Notes under the pieces: model-generated | Databases searched by the model: none | What the model saw: only the letters and a program-made list of their open reading frames with translations | Told to the model about the DNA's origin: nothing | Part shown: positions 1 through 9,053 of the stretch, piece by piece | How positions within the stretch are numbered: position 1 is the stretch's first letter | How the letters are laid out: each line of letters starts with the position of its first letter | Translations under genes and position numbers: made by a program | NCBI RefSeq assembly: GCF_040214835.1 | Contig: NZ_CP157874.1 | Span: 5,544,501-5,608,500 of the forward strand | Origin: Pseudomonas asiatica | Lineage (GTDB): Bacteria > Pseudomonadota > Gammaproteobacteria > Pseudomonadales > Pseudomonadaceae | DNA length: 64,000 nt | Direction: 5' to 3'

Positions 1-1
1 C

Positions 2-781
2 GCCTTCCACGCCAAGGCCTACACCGGCGGCAACGCAGTCATCGCCCTGGTCGGCGACCTCAGCCGCGCCGAGGCCGAAGCCATCGCCGCCCAGGTATCA
101 GCTGGCCTGCCCAAGGGCCCCGCGCTGGCCGCACCGGCCCAACCCGGCGAAGCCAAGGCAGGCCTGACCCACATCGACTTCCCGTCCAAGCAGACCCACC
201 TGATGCTGGCCGAACTCGGCATCGACCGCCAGGACCCGGACTGGCCGGCCCTGTCACTGGGCAACCAGATCCTCGGCGGCGGTGCGTTCGGCACCCGGCT
301 GATGAGCGAGGTGCGTGAAAAGCGCGGCCTGACCTACGGCGTGTACTCGGTGTTCAGCCCGATGCAGGTGCGCGGGCCGTTCATGATCAACCTGCAGACC
401 CGTGCCGAACTCAGCGAGGGCACGCTCAAGCTGGTGCAGGATATTCTCGCCGACTACCTCAAGGCCGGCCCCACCCAGCAGGAGCTGGACGATGCCAAGC
501 GCGAACTGGCCGGCAGCTTCCCGCTGTCCAATGCCAGCAACGCCAGCATCGTCGGCCAACTGGGTGCCATTGGCTTCTACAACCTGCCGCTGACCTGGCT
601 GGAGGACTTCATGCAGCAGTCCCAGGCCCTCACCGTCGAGCAGGTAAGAACGGCCATGAACAAACACCTGTCAGCCGATAAACTGGTGATCGTCACCGCT
701 GGCCCGAAAGTGCCGCAAAAACCGCTGCCAGCACCCACTGACAAGCCCTCCGAGCAGCCGCTCGGGGTACCGGAGCACTAA
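2..781 (+). CDS. M16 family zinc-peptidase-like protein, C-terminal part (5' end outside window)
   Basis: The open frame runs in from the left edge (reading from base 2), so only about 259 C-terminal residues are seen. They carry the usual M16 C-terminal half: a domain start of the FHAKAYTGGNAVIALVGDLS type, then REKRGLTYGVYS, the Arg/Tyr motif that contacts substrate in M16 enzymes. The zinc motif HxxEH would lie upstream, so whether this is the catalytic or the non-catalytic subunit cannot be judged here. Its TAA stop overlaps the rsmD ATG by one base, so the two are co-transcribed. Family assignment is firm; substrate unknown. Confidence 0.85.
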   Translation, partial: AFHAKAYTGGNAVIALVGDLSRAEAEAIAAQVSAGLPKGPALAAPAQPGEAKAGLTHIDFPSKQTHLMLAELGIDRQDPDWPALSLGNQILGGGAFGTRLMSEVREKRGLTYGVYSVFSPMQVRGPFMINLQTRAELSEGTLKLVQDILADYLKAGPTQQELDDAKRELAGSFPLSNASNASIVGQLGAIGFYNLPLTWLEDFMQQSQALTVEQVRTAMNKHLSADKLVIVTAGPKVPQKPLPAPTDKPSEQPLGVPEH

Positions 782-1383
782 TGCCAAGATCCACCCCTCC
801 CGCCCGCCCGCAACCGGGCCAAAGCAAGGGCCAGGGCCACCTGCGCATCATCGCCGGCGAATGGCGCAGCCGCCGTCTGGCGGTGCCGGAAGGCGAAGGC
901 CTGCGGCCAACGCCCGACCGCGTGCGCGAAACCCTGTTCAACTGGCTGGCGCCCTATATCGAGGGTGCCCGCGTGCTGGACGCCTTCACCGGCAGCGGCG
1001 CCCTGGTGCTCGAAGCCCTGTCCCGCGGGGCCGAGGACGCCGTCGCGCTGGACAGCAACCCGGCGGCCATCGCCAACCTGAAGAACAACCTCGAGATCCT
1101 GCGCTGCCCGCGCGGGCAAATCTTGCAGACCGACGCCCTGCGCTATCTGCAAGGCCCGGCCAAGCAGCAGTTCGACGTGGTGTTCCTCGACCCGCCGTTC
1201 CACCAGGACCTGCTGGCCGACACCTGCAACCTGCTGGAACAGAACCAGTGGCTGCGCGAGCAAGCGTGGGTCTACACAGAAAGCGAGGCTGCCCCGTCGA
1301 CCTTGCAACTGCCAGGTAACTGGCGCCTGCATCGAGAGAAAAAGACCGGCCAGGTACATTACGCGCTCTGGCAGCGGGGCTAA
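781..1383 (+). CDS. rsmD: 16S rRNA (guanine(966)-N(2))-methyltransferase RsmD
   Basis: This 200-residue protein matches RsmD, which methylates G966 of 16S rRNA on the small subunit using S-adenosylmethionine. Visible are the SAM-binding motif I (DAFTGSGALVLEALSRGA, about residues 61-78) and the catalytic N6/N2-methylase motif DPPF (VFLDPPF, around residue 138). The N-terminal segment HLRIIAGEWRSRRL is also typical of RsmD. The start overlaps the stop of the preceding M16 gene (TAATG), which indicates translational coupling. Length is normal for the family. Confidence 0.95.
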   Translation: MPRSTPPARPQPGQSKGQGHLRIIAGEWRSRRLAVPEGEGLRPTPDRVRETLFNWLAPYIEGARVLDAFTGSGALVLEALSRGAEDAVALDSNPAAIANLKNNLEILRCPRGQILQTDALRYLQGPAKQQFDVVFLDPPFHQDLLADTCNLLEQNQWLREQAWVYTESEAAPSTLQLPGNWRLHREKKTGQVHYALWQRG

Positions 1384-1454
1384 TTATTTAAAGCAGGTGC
1401 AGCACCCTTGTCGCTGAAGCTGTTCGGGTTCACATCAACCAGAGCACTTCAGCG

Positions 1455-2798
1455 ATGACCTCACCACCTACTTCGCCACCCGACCTGGGCCAGGTCTCTG
1501 CAGGGCTTGCCGCCTTGTCCTGCACCACTACCTCGCCATTGCAGCACTTCACGCTGGAAAACGGCCTGTCCGTTTACTTGCGAGAAAATCACAAGACATC
1601 TCTGGCCGCAGTCCAACTCTGGTACCACATAGGCTCAAGCCATGAGCCTGCCGGCCACACGAACCTGTCTCACGTACTGGAGCACCTGATCTTCGCAGGC
1701 AGCAGCAAACTGCCCGCCGGCCAATACAGCCGGGTGATCGCACGCATAGGGGGCAATGCCAATGCCTCCACCCACCTGGACGCCACCTCCTATGAAATCT
1801 CGCTACCGGCCAGCCGCCTGCCCATAGCGTTGGAAATCATGGCCGATGCCATGAGCACCGCAACCTTCGGCCAAGCGGAGATGGAAAGGGAGATAAAGGC
1901 GGTGGAGGACGAGCGCCGGCTCAAGCTGGACGTCCAGCCCGACCAACAGGCATACGATCAGCATAACGCTCTGGCCCATGGCACCAGCCCTTATGCAGGC
2001 CCGAGCTTCGGTTATCCGGCAGACCTGGACAGCATCGACCTGGCGGCGCTGCGAACCTGGTACAGGTCCTGGTATCAGCCCAACAACGCAACGCTTGTGG
2101 TAGTCGGCAGCGTTGACCTGCCAACGCTCCGGCAGCATGTGGCGCGTTACTTCGCAGGCGTGCCGAAAGCGCCTGTCGCCGACCGGCCTGTTCCACGCCA
2201 TGACACTCAACTGCAGGCCCGCAGCCACACCGTAAGCCTGCCAGGGTTACGCGAGGGGCTGTTCATGTCATTCAACGTTCCAGGCCGAGCAACAGCCCCC
2301 GACGCCGGGACATCGCTTGCCCTGACCCTGCTTTGCGACTTGCTTGGCGCAGGTTTCAGCTCCCGGCTGTACAGCGACCTGGTACGGGACAGGCGCCTGC
2401 TTACAGGTGTGCGAGTGTCCTACGAGCCCTTGGTACGTGGCGACACACTGTTGACGATTTCAGCCTACGTGAACACCACCCACGCCACACCGGAAGACGC
2501 CGCCCAAGCCGTTTACGAGCATGTGCAGGCGCTGCGCAGCGTTGCCTTGCCGGAAGCAGAGCTGCAACGCGCCAAGTTGCGCATGCTCGCCCGACGGCTA
2601 TTCGACCTTGACGCGCTCACCGCCCAGGCAGACGAGCTGGGCGCCGCTGCCGCCGCCGGTTTGCCAGCATCGGTGATTGACGAGGACTTCCCTCTCATCC
2701 GGGACCTCGACAGCGCGACAGTGCAACAGGTGGCGGTTGCCTATCTGGGGCGCGAACGGCTGACCACAACCTACCTTCGGCCAGGAGTGCCAGCATGA
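1455..2798 (+). CDS. M16 family zinc metallopeptidase, catalytic subunit
   Basis: A 447-residue M16B peptidase. The inverted zinc motif HVLEH is at residues 73-77 (His73, Glu76, His77), with a likely third ligand among the glutamates of AVEDERR near residue 151. Two M16 half-domains are present. The second half reads RDRRLLTGVRVSYEP where the substrate-binding Arg/Tyr pair would be expected, and the tyrosine of that motif is not obvious. The next gene overlaps by four bases (ATGA) and encodes a partner with the reciprocal pattern, as in heterodimeric M16B enzymes. No signal peptide is evident, so it is probably cytoplasmic. Substrate unknown. It lies 71 bp after rsmD and is the second M16 locus in the first 5 kb. 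Confidence 0.9.
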   Translation: MTSPPTSPPDLGQVSAGLAALSCTTTSPLQHFTLENGLSVYLRENHKTSLAAVQLWYHIGSSHEPAGHTNLSHVLEHLIFAGSSKLPAGQYSRVIARIGGNANASTHLDATSYEISLPASRLPIALEIMADAMSTATFGQAEMEREIKAVEDERRLKLDVQPDQQAYDQHNALAHGTSPYAGPSFGYPADLDSIDLAALRTWYRSWYQPNNATLVVVGSVDLPTLRQHVARYFAGVPKAPVADRPVPRHDTQLQARSHTVSLPGLREGLFMSFNVPGRATAPDAGTSLALTLLCDLLGAGFSSRLYSDLVRDRRLLTGVRVSYEPLVRGDTLLTISAYVNTTHATPEDAAQAVYEHVQALRSVALPEAELQRAKLRMLARRLFDLDALTAQADELGAAAAAGLPASVIDEDFPLIRDLDSATVQQVAVAYLGRERLTTTYLRPGVPA

Positions 2799-4195
2799 GC
2801 CCAGACAACTTGACGACCACCCGACCAACGCTATGCGACGGCCCAACTACCGACACCGCGTTGGAGGCCATGGCCAACCTGGAATCGGCCAAGGAAATCG
2901 AGCTTGGCCAGGTACCGCCCCTGCAAGCCGCCGCCAAATGTTGGCAAACCGCCGGCGGCGCAAAGGTCAGCTTCATCGCAGACCATGACCGCCCGATGTT
3001 CGACCTGGCCTTGCGCTTTCGAGCCGGCAACGTGCTTGACGGTGCCAACCCAGGCCTGGCTGCAGTTACCCTGTACAGCCTCGACCAAGGGACCGGGGAG
3101 CTCGATGCAGCACAGTTTGCCGAGCAGCTGGCCGGGTACGGGGCCATCCTCGGCAGAAGGATCACCGATGACAGTGCGGTCATCACACTCCGCTGCCTGA
3201 GCTTGCCCGCGCTACGCGCCAGCGTGATGCAACTGTTCACCCAGATGCTGGCATATCCTGCTTTCAAGGAGCCTGACGTGGCGAAAATCCGGGAGCGGCT
3301 GGCTTTCAACCGGGTCCGACAGGCCAGCCACCCACTGGTACGGCTTACCAACACCACGATGGCTCATGTTTTCCGTGATCATCCGTACGCTGCCAGCGCC
3401 ACCACGACGGCCAGTGGCACCGTCAATGTCGAGCAGATCAGGGACTTCCACCAGAAGGCTTACTCGGCGAACAATCTGGATATTGGCCTGGTGGGGGACC
3501 TGAGCCGCGAAGACGCGGAGCAACTGATCGACGAACTCACCCGTGCCCTGCCGCAGGAGTGGGCCGCCGCCGCCCCGCCGCCACTCCCCGAACACCTGCC
3601 ACTCGTGCAGCACCTGACCGCCGCCGGCAGCGCCACCCGGGCACTGTTGACGTTGTCCTCGAAAGCTTCGCCAAGCAGCCCGCTATTTCCGGCCTTGACG
3701 CTGCTCAACGTGATACTTGGCACCAGCTATGAATCACGCCTGACGCAAGAGTTGCGAACCCTGCGCAGCCTGACCTACGCCATCTACTCCGACCTCAACC
3801 CGCTGGATGCGGCATGCCTGCTGCAAATTCATTGGGACATCGCCCCGCAGTACCGGGATGCGGCAGCGGCCCTGGTGTCGGGGATTGTCGCGTGCCTGCG
3901 CGAACGAGGCCCAAGCCAGGCAGAGTGCGACATCGCTGTGAACGAAATTGCGGCCAAGCTGCATCACGACCTTGCAGACAGCGCCAAACTGGCCAGAGCA
4001 CTTGCGACTTACAGCCACCAAGGGCTGCCAGGCGATCACCTTGCCACTTTTCTTGACAGGCTACAGTCGCTCACGCCTGCGAACCTGCGTGAAGCCGGGC
4101 AGGTGTGGTTGGGCAACGCGACGCAAGTGCTGGTGACCGTAGGCCCCGAGTCAGTGCAGCTGCCACTGCCGGAAACAATGAAGGACGACCAATAG
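2795..4195 (+). CDS. M16 family peptidase-like protein, non-catalytic subunit
   Basis: A 466-residue M16 homologue. At the zinc-site position it reads LAAVTLYSLDQGTG, so HxxEH is absent and it should not hydrolyse peptides itself. It keeps the C-terminal substrate-binding signature TLRSLTYAIYSDL with an Arg/Tyr pair. Together with the preceding gene (ATGA overlap) this gives the split seen in two-subunit M16B enzymes: one chain holds the metal, the other the Arg/Tyr pair. It starts at the ATG inside the upstream stop. No signal peptide was recognised. Function inferred from family only. Confidence 0.88.
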   Translation: MSPDNLTTTRPTLCDGPTTDTALEAMANLESAKEIELGQVPPLQAAAKCWQTAGGAKVSFIADHDRPMFDLALRFRAGNVLDGANPGLAAVTLYSLDQGTGELDAAQFAEQLAGYGAILGRRITDDSAVITLRCLSLPALRASVMQLFTQMLAYPAFKEPDVAKIRERLAFNRVRQASHPLVRLTNTTMAHVFRDHPYAASATTTASGTVNVEQIRDFHQKAYSANNLDIGLVGDLSREDAEQLIDELTRALPQEWAAAAPPPLPEHLPLVQHLTAAGSATRALLTLSSKASPSSPLFPALTLLNVILGTSYESRLTQELRTLRSLTYAIYSDLNPLDAACLLQIHWDIAPQYRDAAAALVSGIVACLRERGPSQAECDIAVNEIAAKLHHDLADSAKLARALATYSHQGLPGDHLATFLDRLQSLTPANLREAGQVWLGNATQVLVTVGPESVQLPLPETMKDDQ

Positions 4196-4254
4196 CGCAG
4201 GTACATCGGGGTTTTTCCATGGCATTCTAGGCACGCACAACATGAGTCGCCCAC

Positions 4255-5247
4255 ATGCCCAGCCCCAGCGCAACGTTCCGTCCAGCCCTCGGCCTTGCCA
4301 ATCCCCACTTGCAAACCTTGTGGGGACCATTGTGGCGAAAACTGCCAGAGCTGCAGCGCAACCGCGAGCGGCTATGGCTGGCCGATGGCGACTTCATCGA
4401 CCTGGACTGGCATGGCCCGCACCAGCCCCACGCGCCGTTGGTGCTGGTGCTGCACGGTTTGACCGGCTCCTCCCACTCGCCCTACGTCAAAGGCTTGCAG
4501 CAAGCGCTGCAAGGCCGCGGCTGGGCCAGCGTGGCGGTGAACTGGCGCGGTTGCTCGGGCGAGCCCAACCTGCTGCCACGCAGCTACCATTCCGGCGCCA
4601 GCGAAGACCTGGCCGAAATCGTCAGCCACCTGCGTGCCCAGCGCCCGTTGGCGCCGTTGTATGCGGTGGGTTATTCGCTGGGGGGCAATGTGCTGCTGAA
4701 ATACCTGGGCGAAAGCGGTGTCGCCAGCCAGTTGCAGGCTGCGGTAGCGGTGTCGGTGCCGTTTCGCCTGGACCACTGCGCCGACCGCATCGGCCAGGGC
4801 TTTTCAAAGGTGTACCAGGCGCATTTCATGCGCGAGATGCTGGCTTATGTGCAGCTCAAGCAGCGGCACTTCCACGACAAGGGCCAGCATGAAGGGCTGG
4901 CGACGCTGCAACGGCTGGGGCCGTTGGCCAACCTGCGCACGTTCTGGGATTTCGACGGCAAGGTCACCGCACCACTGAACGGTTTTCGCGATGCGCACGA
5001 CTACTACCGCCGCTCATCGAGTCATTTTTTCCTCGGCCAGAACCGCACGCCGACGCTGATCATCCACTCCAGCGATGACCCTTTCGTCTCCGGCCACAGC
5101 CTGCCAACGGCCCGCGAACTGGCGCCGCAGACCCGCTTCGAACTGCACAGCCGCGGCGGCCATGTGGGCTTTGTCGATGGCAGCCTGCGCAACCCGGGCT
5201 ATTACCTGGAGCGGCGGATTCCACAGTGGTTGGTGGAGGGCACATAA
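4255..5247 (+). CDS. YheT-type alpha/beta hydrolase
   Basis: A 330-residue alpha/beta hydrolase of the YheT/EMB8 family. Signature elements: an N-terminal FRPALGLANPHLQTLWG segment, the HGLTGSSHS oxyanion region, the nucleophile elbow GYSLGGN (Ser in GxSxGG), an acid in IHSSDDPFV and a catalytic His in GGHVGFVDG. YheT-like proteins are probable esterases with no settled substrate. It stands 59 bp after the M16 pair on the same strand and could be read from the same transcript. A REP-type repeat follows the stop. Confidence 0.9.
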   Translation: MPSPSATFRPALGLANPHLQTLWGPLWRKLPELQRNRERLWLADGDFIDLDWHGPHQPHAPLVLVLHGLTGSSHSPYVKGLQQALQGRGWASVAVNWRGCSGEPNLLPRSYHSGASEDLAEIVSHLRAQRPLAPLYAVGYSLGGNVLLKYLGESGVASQLQAAVAVSVPFRLDHCADRIGQGFSKVYQAHFMREMLAYVQLKQRHFHDKGQHEGLATLQRLGPLANLRTFWDFDGKVTAPLNGFRDAHDYYRRSSSHFFLGQNRTPTLIIHSSDDPFVSGHSLPTARELAPQTRFELHSRGGHVGFVDGSLRNPGYYLERRIPQWLVEGT

Positions 5248-5265
5248 GCGATTGTTTTGCAGGAA

Positions 5266-5356
5266 CCCTGTGGGAGCGGGCGCGCCCGCGAACACCGGCG
5301 CAGCCGGTGCCAGCCACCGCGTTGCATGCTTCGCGGGCTCGCCCGCTCCCACAGGG
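5266..5356. repeat. REP-type compound palindrome (type with central GC hairpin)
   Basis: Two inverted arms, CCTGTGGGAGCGGGCG and its complement at the far end, flank a smaller hairpin ACCGGCGCAGCCGGT. The same three-part layout occurs at 58138-58222 and 61327-61416. It sits between the 3' ends of the convergent yheT-like and sulfurtransferase genes. Confidence 0.85.
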
Positions 5357-5387
5357 CCTGGGCGATCTCCTACAGGATTTGACCGGC

Positions 5388-6242
5388 TTACTCGCCAGTG
5401 GCTACGCCATGCTGCGGATCGTTGATCCACTCACTCCACGACCCGGCATACAGCTTGCCCAGCGGGTACCCGGCCAACGCCAGGGCAAACAGGTTATGAC
5501 ACGCCGTCACCCCTGACCCGCAATACGCCACCAACTGCTCCGGCGCCCGCCCGGCCAGCTTTTCGGCAAAGCGCTGTTTTAGCTGGTCCGGCTGCAGAAA
5601 ACGCCCATCAGCCCCCAGGTTATCGGTGAACGCCGCGCACTGCGCCCCCGGAATATGCCCCGCCACCGGGTCGATCGGTTCCACTTCGCCACGGAAACGC
5701 GGCAAGGCACGCGCATCGATCAAGGTCAGGTCTGCGTTACCCAAGCGCTTGGCCAGGTGCTCGGCATCGATCAGCAGCTTGCCGTCCGGCTCACCGTTGA
5801 AGGTGCCTTCCCGCTTGAGCGGCGGGTCCAGGCTGAGCGGCAGGTGCGCCGCATGCCAGGCCCTCAGGCCACCGTCGAGGATCGCCACGCCGCTGCGCTT
5901 GCCCAGCCAGGCCAGCAGCCACCAGGCACGGGCAGCAAAAGCGCCAGGGCCGTCGTCGTACAGCACCACCTCGCTGTCATCGTCCAGGCCCCACTCTCGC
6001 AGGCTCTCGACCAGCCCGCGCGCATCCGGCAACGGGTGGCGCCCGGTGCGCCCCTTGCTCACCGGCCCGCTGAGGTCACGCTCCAGGTCGGCAAAATGCG
6101 CCCCGGCAATATGCCCCTGGGCATAGCTGCGTTGGCCATAGTCCACATCCTCGAGGGCGAAGCGGCAGTCGAGGATCACCAACTTGGGCGAGCCCAGACG
6201 CTCGGCCAACTGCTGCGGGGTGATCAATTGCGCAAGGGGCAT
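5388..6242 (-). CDS. sseA: 3-mercaptopyruvate sulfurtransferase / rhodanese
   Basis: A 284-residue two-domain rhodanese, which transfers sulfur from 3-mercaptopyruvate or thiosulfate to thiol acceptors or cyanide in the cytoplasm. The active-site loop in the C-terminal domain reads YCGSGVTACHN. The CG(S/T)GVT form is typical of mercaptopyruvate sulfurtransferases, rather than the CRxGx(R/T) of thiosulfate rhodanese. The start at MPLAQLITPQQ is chosen because AGGAG lies just upstream and the protein then has normal family length; the frame stays open 31 codons further 5'. Convergent with the YheT-like gene. Confidence 0.88.
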   Translation of the reverse strand: MPLAQLITPQQLAERLGSPKLVILDCRFALEDVDYGQRSYAQGHIAGAHFADLERDLSGPVSKGRTGRHPLPDARGLVESLREWGLDDDSEVVLYDDGPGAFAARAWWLLAWLGKRSGVAILDGGLRAWHAAHLPLSLDPPLKREGTFNGEPDGKLLIDAEHLAKRLGNADLTLIDARALPRFRGEVEPIDPVAGHIPGAQCAAFTDNLGADGRFLQPDQLKQRFAEKLAGRAPEQLVAYCGSGVTACHNLFALALAGYPLGKLYAGSWSEWINDPQHGVATGE

Positions 6243-6289
6243 GACAATCTCCTGATCGATGGCACTATCGATAGCACTGAGGCCCTGGG

Positions 6290-6955
6290 TTAGTGCTCCA
6301 GGGCCTGGTTGAACGGTACATGGAATTCCTGGCACAGGGCGTCCACGGCATTGCGGGCGTTGTCGGTGACGAAACCGAGCTCCAGCACCAGTACCTGGTA
6401 GACGCCGCGCTTGAAGGCTTCTTCACCCAGGTGCGCGGAATGCTCCCGCGTGGTGCTGAGAAAACGTACCCAGGACGTCAACACGATCCAGGCGTTGATG
6501 GTCAGCGATTCGATCTGCGCTGGTGCCATGGCCAGGATGCCCGCCTCGACGAAGCCGCGGTAGATCGCCTGGCCCTGGCGCAGGCAGCGCTCGGAAAAGC
6601 GCCGATAACGGGCGGCCAGTTCCGGGTCGCTGTCCAGCAGGTGCTCCAGGTCGCGGTGCAGAAAACGGTAGTTCCACATCGCCGCCAGCAGGGCCTTGAG
6701 GTAGAAGCGCTTGTCCTCCACGGTCGCCGCGCGGCCTTGCGGCGGGCGCAGGAAGCTGTCCACCAGCTCTTCGTACTGGCTGAACAGCAAAGCGATGATC
6801 GCCTGCTTGTTGGGGAAGTGGTAATACAGGTTGCCGGGCGAAATTTCCATGTGCGCGGCAATGTGGTTGGTACTGACGCTGCGTTCGCCCTGCTGGTTGA
6901 ACAGCTCGAGGCTGTTCTGCACGATGCGCTCTCGGGTCTTCATGCGCGGGGCCAT
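6290..6955 (-). CDS. TetR/AcrR family transcriptional regulator
   Basis: A 221-residue regulator with an N-terminal TetR helix-turn-helix (residues about 5-60: TRERIVQNSLELFNQQGE ... NHIAAHMEISPGNLYYHF, the YYHFPNK ending being diagnostic). The ligand domain is not recognisable by eye. It is divergent from the aldehyde dehydrogenase / GMC oxidoreductase operon with a 151-bp gap containing an inverted repeat (7062-7077), so it probably represses that operon. Start could be Met1 or Met5. Confidence 0.9.
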   Translation of the reverse strand: MAPRMKTRERIVQNSLELFNQQGERSVSTNHIAAHMEISPGNLYYHFPNKQAIIALLFSQYEELVDSFLRPPQGRAATVEDKRFYLKALLAAMWNYRFLHRDLEHLLDSDPELAARYRRFSERCLRQGQAIYRGFVEAGILAMAPAQIESLTINAWIVLTSWVRFLSTTREHSAHLGEEAFKRGVYQVLVLELGFVTDNARNAVDALCQEFHVPFNQALEH

Positions 6956-7061
6956 GCTCAGCTCCCAGTCTGCGGGCCTTCATCAAAGGGTCATCTTACG
7001 GCGTATTGGCGGTGGAATGCACCGCTCGACAACGCGGAAAAATTCGCACCATCGTACAAAT

Positions 7062-7077
7062 TAGAGTATAGGCTCTA
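7062..7077. promoter_or_regulatory. Candidate TetR operator (inverted repeat)
   Basis: TAGAG-N6-CTCTA lies 30 bp before the aldehyde dehydrogenase start and in the AT-richest part of the divergent region (TACAAATTAGAGTATAGG). The position suits an operator over the -10 region. No binding consensus is known to me for this regulator, so the role is inferred from position only. Confidence 0.4.
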
Positions 7078-7106
7078 GGGATTCCCTGCCCGGACTCGAC
7101 GCCGCC

Positions 7107-8537
7107 ATGAACTCGCCCAGTGCCTTGCCCCCTGTGCAATCCGACCTCGACCTTGCGGCGACGTTCGCCACCCAGCGCCAGGCCTTTGCCGACAACCCCC
7201 TGCCAGCGGCGACGCAGCGGCGCCAATGGCTGAAAAGCCTGCGGGAAGCCTTGCTGGCCGGCCAGGCCGAACTGATCGAGGCAATCGGCCAGGACTTTGA
7301 GGGGCGCAGCGCCGACGAGACCCTGCTGGCCGAGCTGCTGCCCTCGGTGCAAGGCCTGCGTCACGCCGAAAAGCACCTGCAGCGCTGGATGCGCGCCAGC
7401 CGGCGCAAGGTCGGCCTGGCCTTCCAGCCGGCCAGCGCTCAGGTGCGCTACCAACCCCTGGGCGTGGTCGGCATCATCGTGCCGTGGAACTACCCGCTGT
7501 TCCTTGCCATCGGCCCGCTGACCTGCGCCCTGGCCGCCGGCAACCGGGTAATGCTCAAGCTCAGCGAAGCCACGCCTGCCACTGGCCTGGCGCTCAAGCA
7601 ACTGCTGGAGCAGGTGTTCCCCACCGATCTGGTCAGCGTGGTGCTCGGCGAGGTCGAGGTAGGCCAGGCCTTTGCCCGCTTGCCGTTCGATCACCTGCTG
7701 TTCACCGGCGCCACCAGCGTGGGGCGCCAGGTAATGCTGGCTGCGGCGCACAACCTGACCCCCGTCACCCTGGAACTGGGTGGCAAGTCGCCGGCCATAG
7801 TCTCTGCCGACGTACCGCTGGACAGCGCCGCCGAGCGCATCGCCTTCGGCAAGACCCTCAACGCTGGCCAGACCTGCGTCGCCCCTGATTACGTGCTGGT
7901 GCCACGCGAGCGCCTGGAGGCCTTCAGCGACGCCTACCAGCGTGCCGTGCTCCGGCTGTACCCGCGCATCGCCGGCAACCCCGACTTCACCGCCATCATC
8001 AACCAGCGCCAGCTGCAGCGCTTGCAACATCTACTGGACGATGCCCACGCCAAAGGTGCGCAGGTACTCGACCTGTACCCCGGTGAAACCCGCCAGGGCC
8101 GGCGCCTGCCACCCCACCTGCTGCTGGGGGTGAACGACAGCATGCAGGTGATGCAGGACGAAATCTTCGGCCCATTGCTGCCGCTGGTGCCCTACGACAG
8201 CCTCGAGCAGGCACTGGCCTACATCAACCAGCGCCCGCGCCCGCTGGCGCTTTACTACTTCGGCTATGACCGCGCAGCCCAGGAGCAGGTGCTGCGCCAC
8301 ACCCACTCCGGCGGAGTGTGCCTGAACGACACCCTGCTGCACGTGGCCCAGGATGACTTGCCGTTCGGCGGCATCGGCCCTTCAGGCATGGGCCATTACC
8401 ATGGCCATGACGGTTTCCTGACCTTCAGCAAGGCCAAGGCGGTGCTGGCCAAGCAACGCTTCAACGCTGCCCGGCTGATCTACCCGCCTTATGGCAAAGC
8501 CTTGCAGCGCCTGGTCTTCAAGCTTTTCATCCGCTGA
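7107..8537 (+). CDS. calB: Coniferyl-aldehyde dehydrogenase-type NAD(P)+ aldehyde dehydrogenase
   Basis: A 476-residue member of the ALDH superfamily, class 3-like. Visible motifs are GIIVPWNYPLFLAIGPL, ELGGKSPAIV (general-base Glu) and GQTCVAPDYVLV (catalytic Cys), and the C-terminal GMGHYHGHDGFLTFS is typical of the class 3 / coniferyl aldehyde branch. It oxidises an aldehyde to the acid in the cytoplasm; coniferaldehyde is the family's annotated substrate, but the real one here is unproven. It is the first gene of an operon with a Tat lipoprotein and a GMC oxidoreductase, which together could oxidise an alcohol to the acid. Divergent TetR gene upstream. Confidence 0.88.
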   Translation: MNSPSALPPVQSDLDLAATFATQRQAFADNPLPAATQRRQWLKSLREALLAGQAELIEAIGQDFEGRSADETLLAELLPSVQGLRHAEKHLQRWMRASRRKVGLAFQPASAQVRYQPLGVVGIIVPWNYPLFLAIGPLTCALAAGNRVMLKLSEATPATGLALKQLLEQVFPTDLVSVVLGEVEVGQAFARLPFDHLLFTGATSVGRQVMLAAAHNLTPVTLELGGKSPAIVSADVPLDSAAERIAFGKTLNAGQTCVAPDYVLVPRERLEAFSDAYQRAVLRLYPRIAGNPDFTAIINQRQLQRLQHLLDDAHAKGAQVLDLYPGETRQGRRLPPHLLLGVNDSMQVMQDEIFGPLLPLVPYDSLEQALAYINQRPRPLALYYFGYDRAAQEQVLRHTHSGGVCLNDTLLHVAQDDLPFGGIGPSGMGHYHGHDGFLTFSKAKAVLAKQRFNAARLIYPPYGKALQRLVFKLFIR

Positions 8538-8547
8538 GGGCCGGCCC

Positions 8548-9033
8548 ATGCACCGCCGCGAACTGCTGCGCTTCAGCCTTGGCGCCAGCGTCTTTCTGGC
8601 CGGTACCAGCCTGGTCGGCTGCAGCGCACAGACAGCCGCAACGGGTTACCAGGTACTGCGCGACGACGACCTGCCGCTGCTACGCGCGCTGATCCCGGTG
8701 GTACTGGCCGGCACCCAGGCCGCCGAGACACTGGTGCTGCATAGCCTCGACCACAAGCTGGCGGCGCTATCGCCGGAAATGCTCAAACTCACCCGGCAGT
8801 TGTTCGACGTGCTCAACCTGCCGCTCACCCGCGGCCCCCTGACCGGTGTCTGGGGCGCCTGGGAGCAAGCCGGCGCCGCGCAGGTCACGGCCTTCCTGCA
8901 ACGTTGGCAGGACAGCTCGCTGAACCTGCTGCGCATGGGCCACGCCTCGCTGCTGCAGTTGCTGCAGATGGCCTGGTACGAGCGCCCCGAATCCTGGGCC
9001 GCCTGCGGCTACCCCGGGCCACCGAAAATCTGA
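8548..9033 (+). CDS. Tat-exported lipoprotein, likely small subunit of GMC dehydrogenase
   Basis: A 161-residue protein beginning MHRRELLRFSLGASVFLAG, a twin-arginine-type signal, followed by a lipobox-like LVGC. It should therefore be exported folded and possibly lipid-anchored. It starts 10 bp after calB and is followed 20 bp later by a GMC oxidoreductase that has no signal of its own. In gluconate/sorbose-type dehydrogenases a small Tat subunit carries the flavin subunit out of the cell, which is the probable role here. The rest of the sequence has no motif I recognise by eye. Confidence 0.75.
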   Translation: MHRRELLRFSLGASVFLAGTSLVGCSAQTAATGYQVLRDDDLPLLRALIPVVLAGTQAAETLVLHSLDHKLAALSPEMLKLTRQLFDVLNLPLTRGPLTGVWGAWEQAGAAQVTAFLQRWQDSSLNLLRMGHASLLQLLQMAWYERPESWAACGYPGPPKI

Positions 9034-9053
9034 AAACAACAAGAGCAGCGCCA

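Noticed and set aside
1455-4195. M16 pair as PqqF/PqqG of pyrroloquinoline quinone synthesis
   Set aside because: PqqF is a single chain much longer than this, and no other pqq gene is present in the window.
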